Source: a bacterium
Lineage (GTDB): Bacteria > UBP18 > UBA7526
DNA: 12,879 nucleotides
Direction of reading: 5' to 3'
Assembly: GCA_018903055.1 (NCBI GenBank)
Contig: JAHIPW010000042.1
Span: forward strand, 1-12,879
How positions within the stretch are numbered: position 1 is the stretch's first letter; each line of letters opens with the position of its first letter. The notes beneath the pieces were generated by a model that was given only the letters and a program-made list of their open reading frames with translations, had not been told where the DNA came from and ran no database searches. Both the position numbers and the translations under genes were made by a program. Positions 11,855-12,879 of this stretch are shown piece after piece.

Positions 11855-12265
11855 TCATTTGTAGTGTATAACGTGCACAACCTCACCAGTGGATCTTCGG
11901 ATTATGGCCTTGGCAGTGCCGCCCAGCCAGCCCTCGGGAAGAGAACCAGTCGCCACCCAGTAACCATCAACCAAATATGCGAAGTACGGTGCTTCGCGCT
12001 CGATCTGCTTCACTCCATAGATGGGTTTCCATACGGCTAGGGCTATGGAGATGGCCGTCTCAGCGTCTGGCACGTAACCTGATGGCGGCATATACTCGGT
12101 GAGCTTCCCAGCCTCGAACTCAGTCAAGTACTCCTTGGCCCATGCCTCGCCGAGTTCCACCGGACGCTCCTCGTGAGAGACCTGGCGGAGAATTGCACAT
12201 CCTACGATCATGGAAAGAGTACACGCAGACCAAAGGGATAGCACCAATGCCGTTCTCTTGTTCAT
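11855..12265 (-). CDS. lipoprotein with NTF2-fold immunity-type domain
   Basis: This 136-residue protein has a short positively charged N terminus, a hydrophobic segment and the lipobox I-V-G-C with Cys23, so it should be lipid-anchored outside the cytoplasmic membrane. The C-terminal domain (about 66-136) has A-E-T-A-I-S-I-A, W-K-P-I-Y-G (79-84), D-G-Y-W-V-A-T-G-S-L-P (100-110), G-G-T-A-K-A-I-I (115-122) and G-E-V-V-H-V-I-H (127-134). This is the pattern of the NTF2-fold immunity proteins (PF15631-like) that neutralise polymorphic toxins. No toxin gene is visible in the window, so the domain may have another role. ATG 12265 has GTGAGGT upstream; ATG 12283 would add six residues but lacks a binding site. 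The gene is clearly more GC-rich than the neighbouring nucleotidyltransferase gene. Confidence 0.75.
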   Translation of the reverse strand: MNKRTALVLSLWSACTLSMIVGCAILRQVSHEERPVELGEAWAKEYLTEFEAGKLTEYMPPSGYVPDAETAISIALAVWKPIYGVKQIEREAPYFAYLVDGYWVATGSLPEGWLGGTAKAIIRRSTGEVVHVIHYK

Positions 12266-12285
12266 AGTTACCTCACACAACATGT

Positions 12286-12291
12286 ATTATA
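12286..12291 (-). promoter_or_regulatory. possible -10 box of the immunity-like lipoprotein gene
   Basis: TATAAT reads on the minus strand 20 bases before ATG 12265. No convincing -35 hexamer stands at 16-18 bases (TTGTCG is only 14 bases away), so this is tentative. Confidence 0.3.
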
Positions 12292-12438
12292 CGGCCTAAA
12301 TACTTCGACAAATATGGCAATTTTTTCTTCTTATGTCTATTATAGCTGTTATATCTTCTATGTTAGTTTCTGGTTCTACTTAAAATCTTAGCATATTATG
12401 GTAGAAATTGCAAGCAATTTTCTATTCTACCCTTAAAC
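12292..12438. other. non-coding AT-rich spacer with one stem-loop
   Basis: No gene is seen here. GGTAGAA (12400-12406) pairs with TTCTACC (12425-12431), with an inner AAATTGC/GCAATTT stem, which may be the tail of a further repeat element. The rest is AT-rich without clear signals. Confidence 0.45.
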
Positions 12439-12461
12439 AAAAAAAGAGCCTTTTGGGGCTC
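12439..12461 (-). terminator. intrinsic terminator downstream of panC
   Basis: On the minus strand GAGCC (12461-12457) and GGCTC (12450-12446) enclose CCAAAA and are followed by seven T (A tract 12439-12445). It lies about 140 bases after the panC stop, with word repeats between. Confidence 0.8.
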
Positions 12462-12466
12462 CTTTC

Positions 12467-12600
12467 AGTCACGCTTCAAGCCTCATACTGCAAACTTCAA
12501 GTTTTTTCAGCCTGCAGCCTGTGGCCTGGAGATTGAAGCCTGTTTGCGCAACCGTAACTTATCCGTTTAAATCTGCTCAAATCCGTCTGAATCCGTGATT
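12467..12600. repeat. word-repeat spacer (cagcctg / aatccgtg types)
   Basis: Related short words follow one another: cttcaagcctcat, cttcaag, cagcctgcagcctgtggcctggag and gaagcctg, then ccgtaacttatccg, aaatctgctc, aaatccgtctg and aatccgtgat up to the panC stop. They are the same style of degenerate repeats seen in other gaps. No gene is seen. Confidence 0.55.
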
Positions 12601-12602
12601 TT

Positions 12603-12879
12603 CTAAGAGACCTCAACTGTGATATTGTCAATGAGTCTCGCCTTACCTATCTTTGCCGCAAGAGAGATATTCACCCCATTAGAAGTCCTCGCCAAAGGCG
12701 AGGCAGACGTCTCAGGCGTCTTACTTCTAACGGGGCATACCCCTTTCTTTATTATTCTTACTTCTTTTAAAGTTTCTGGGTCAGTAATAGCAACGTATTC
12801 TAATTTTATTAACTTCTCTTTTTTTATTAGTTTCTTCATCTGCCTGATAATCTTTTTACTATCCCTTTCTCCTTCTCTT
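12603..12879 (-). CDS. panC: pantothenate synthetase, C-terminal part (5' end beyond window)
   Basis: 91 C-terminal residues are visible and the frame is open through the window edge. The end of PanC is recognisable: basic helix, then L-E-Y-V-A-I-T-D-P-E-T-L-K-E-V, and finally A-A-K-I-G-K-A-R-L-I-D-N-I-T-V, matching the family's D-Y-v-x-i-x-D-x-x-T-L and A-x-x-x-G-x-x-R-L-I-D-N segments. PanC joins pantoate and beta-alanine with ATP in the cytosol. Between K-K-G and V-N-I-S there are 22 extra residues (C-P-V-R-S-K-T-P ... L-A-R-T-S-N-G-V) that normal PanC lacks and that are encoded by a palindromic element. Removing them restores a standard C terminus. Apparent starts inside the visible part (for example ATG 12839) are internal methionines. 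Confidence 0.85.
   Translation of the reverse strand, partial: REGERDSKKIIRQMKKLIKKEKLIKLEYVAITDPETLKEVRIIKKGVCPVRSKTPETSASPLARTSNGVNISLAAKIGKARLIDNITVEVS
12673..12743. mobile_element. palindromic element inserted in frame in panC
   Basis: A 66-nt insertion is bounded by a 5-bp direct repeat ACCCC (12673-12677 and 12739-12743). Outer arms CCCCATTAGAAGT (12674-12686) and ACTTCTAACGGGG (12723-12735) pair with one mismatch. Inside are a perfect CCTCGCC-aaa-GGCGAGG hairpin (12687-12703) and a weaker GACG/CGTC pair. The insertion is a multiple of three and opens no stop codon, adding 22 residues to PanC. The logic is that of Rickettsia palindromic elements in coding genes, although the sequence family is different. 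Confidence 0.8.

Noticed and set aside
11746-11861. Possible integron attC site between the immunity-like gene and the nucleotidyltransferase gene (GTTAGGT at one end, ATAAC just after the stop codon at the other).
   Set aside because: Only the outermost TAAC/GTTA bases pair. The inner L boxes are not complementary, and the other two motif copies lack an upstream partner arm. No integrase is in the window.
12292-12602. Possible RNA gene or tRNA in the spacer before panC.
   Set aside because: No cloverleaf or conserved RNA motif could be found; only a terminator, one hairpin and word repeats.

Overview
The window comes from a bacterium, most likely an uncultured candidate-phylum lineage. The reasons are moderate GC, clear Shine-Dalgarno sites, intrinsic terminators, a DUF5679 micro-protein, and intergenic gaps filled with short palindromic and word-like repeats (cacagat, cgtaactg, atccgtg and cagcctg types). 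I cannot name the phylum from sequence alone. Every gene I can support reads on the minus strand, so the order of transcription runs from high to low coordinates.

Left half (7156 down to 1): one apparent operon that I read as a compact type II (aromatic) polyketide synthase cluster. It starts at a near-consensus sigma-70 promoter with a 20-bp perfect palindrome just downstream. The order is: a ketopantoate-reductase-family oxidoreductase, a tandem-duplicated TIGR04076 protein, KS-alpha with intact Cys-His-His, KS-beta/chain-length factor with all three catalytic residues replaced, an acyl carrier protein, a PF04199 cyclase, a TcmN-like SRPBCC aromatase/cyclase, and an MFS exporter cut by the window edge. 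KS-alpha/KS-beta, ACP/cyclase and aromatase/MFS overlap or abut. The other gaps hold palindromic elements. No SDR ketoreductase, malonyl transferase, oxygenase or phosphopantetheinyl transferase is visible. The proposed logic is: KS-alpha/KS-beta plus ACP build a poly-beta-ketone, the aromatase and cyclase fold it, the reductase and TIGR04076 protein tailor it or act early, and the MFS protein exports it.

Middle (7311-9021): an NCS2-family (COG2252-like) purine/xanthine-type permease with its own downstream intrinsic terminator.

Right half (9022-12291): small, separately spaced accessory genes. They are a PolB-type 3'-5' exonuclease-domain protein, a DUF6717-like lipoprotein, a 47-residue DUF5679 zinc-ribbon protein, a nucleotidyltransferase with a 56-residue partner in a toxin-antitoxin-like arrangement, and a lipoprotein with an NTF2-fold immunity-type domain. 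Three of them are preceded by the same 13-base motif. The compositional mosaic suggests acquired DNA.

Right edge (12439-12879): the C-terminal part of pantothenate synthetase (panC) with its terminator. It carries a 66-nt palindromic element inserted in frame into the coding sequence and flanked by a 5-bp direct repeat, much like Rickettsia palindromic elements. Two pantothenate-pathway families (PanC and the PanE family) therefore lie in the same 13 kb as an ACP-dependent polyketide system.
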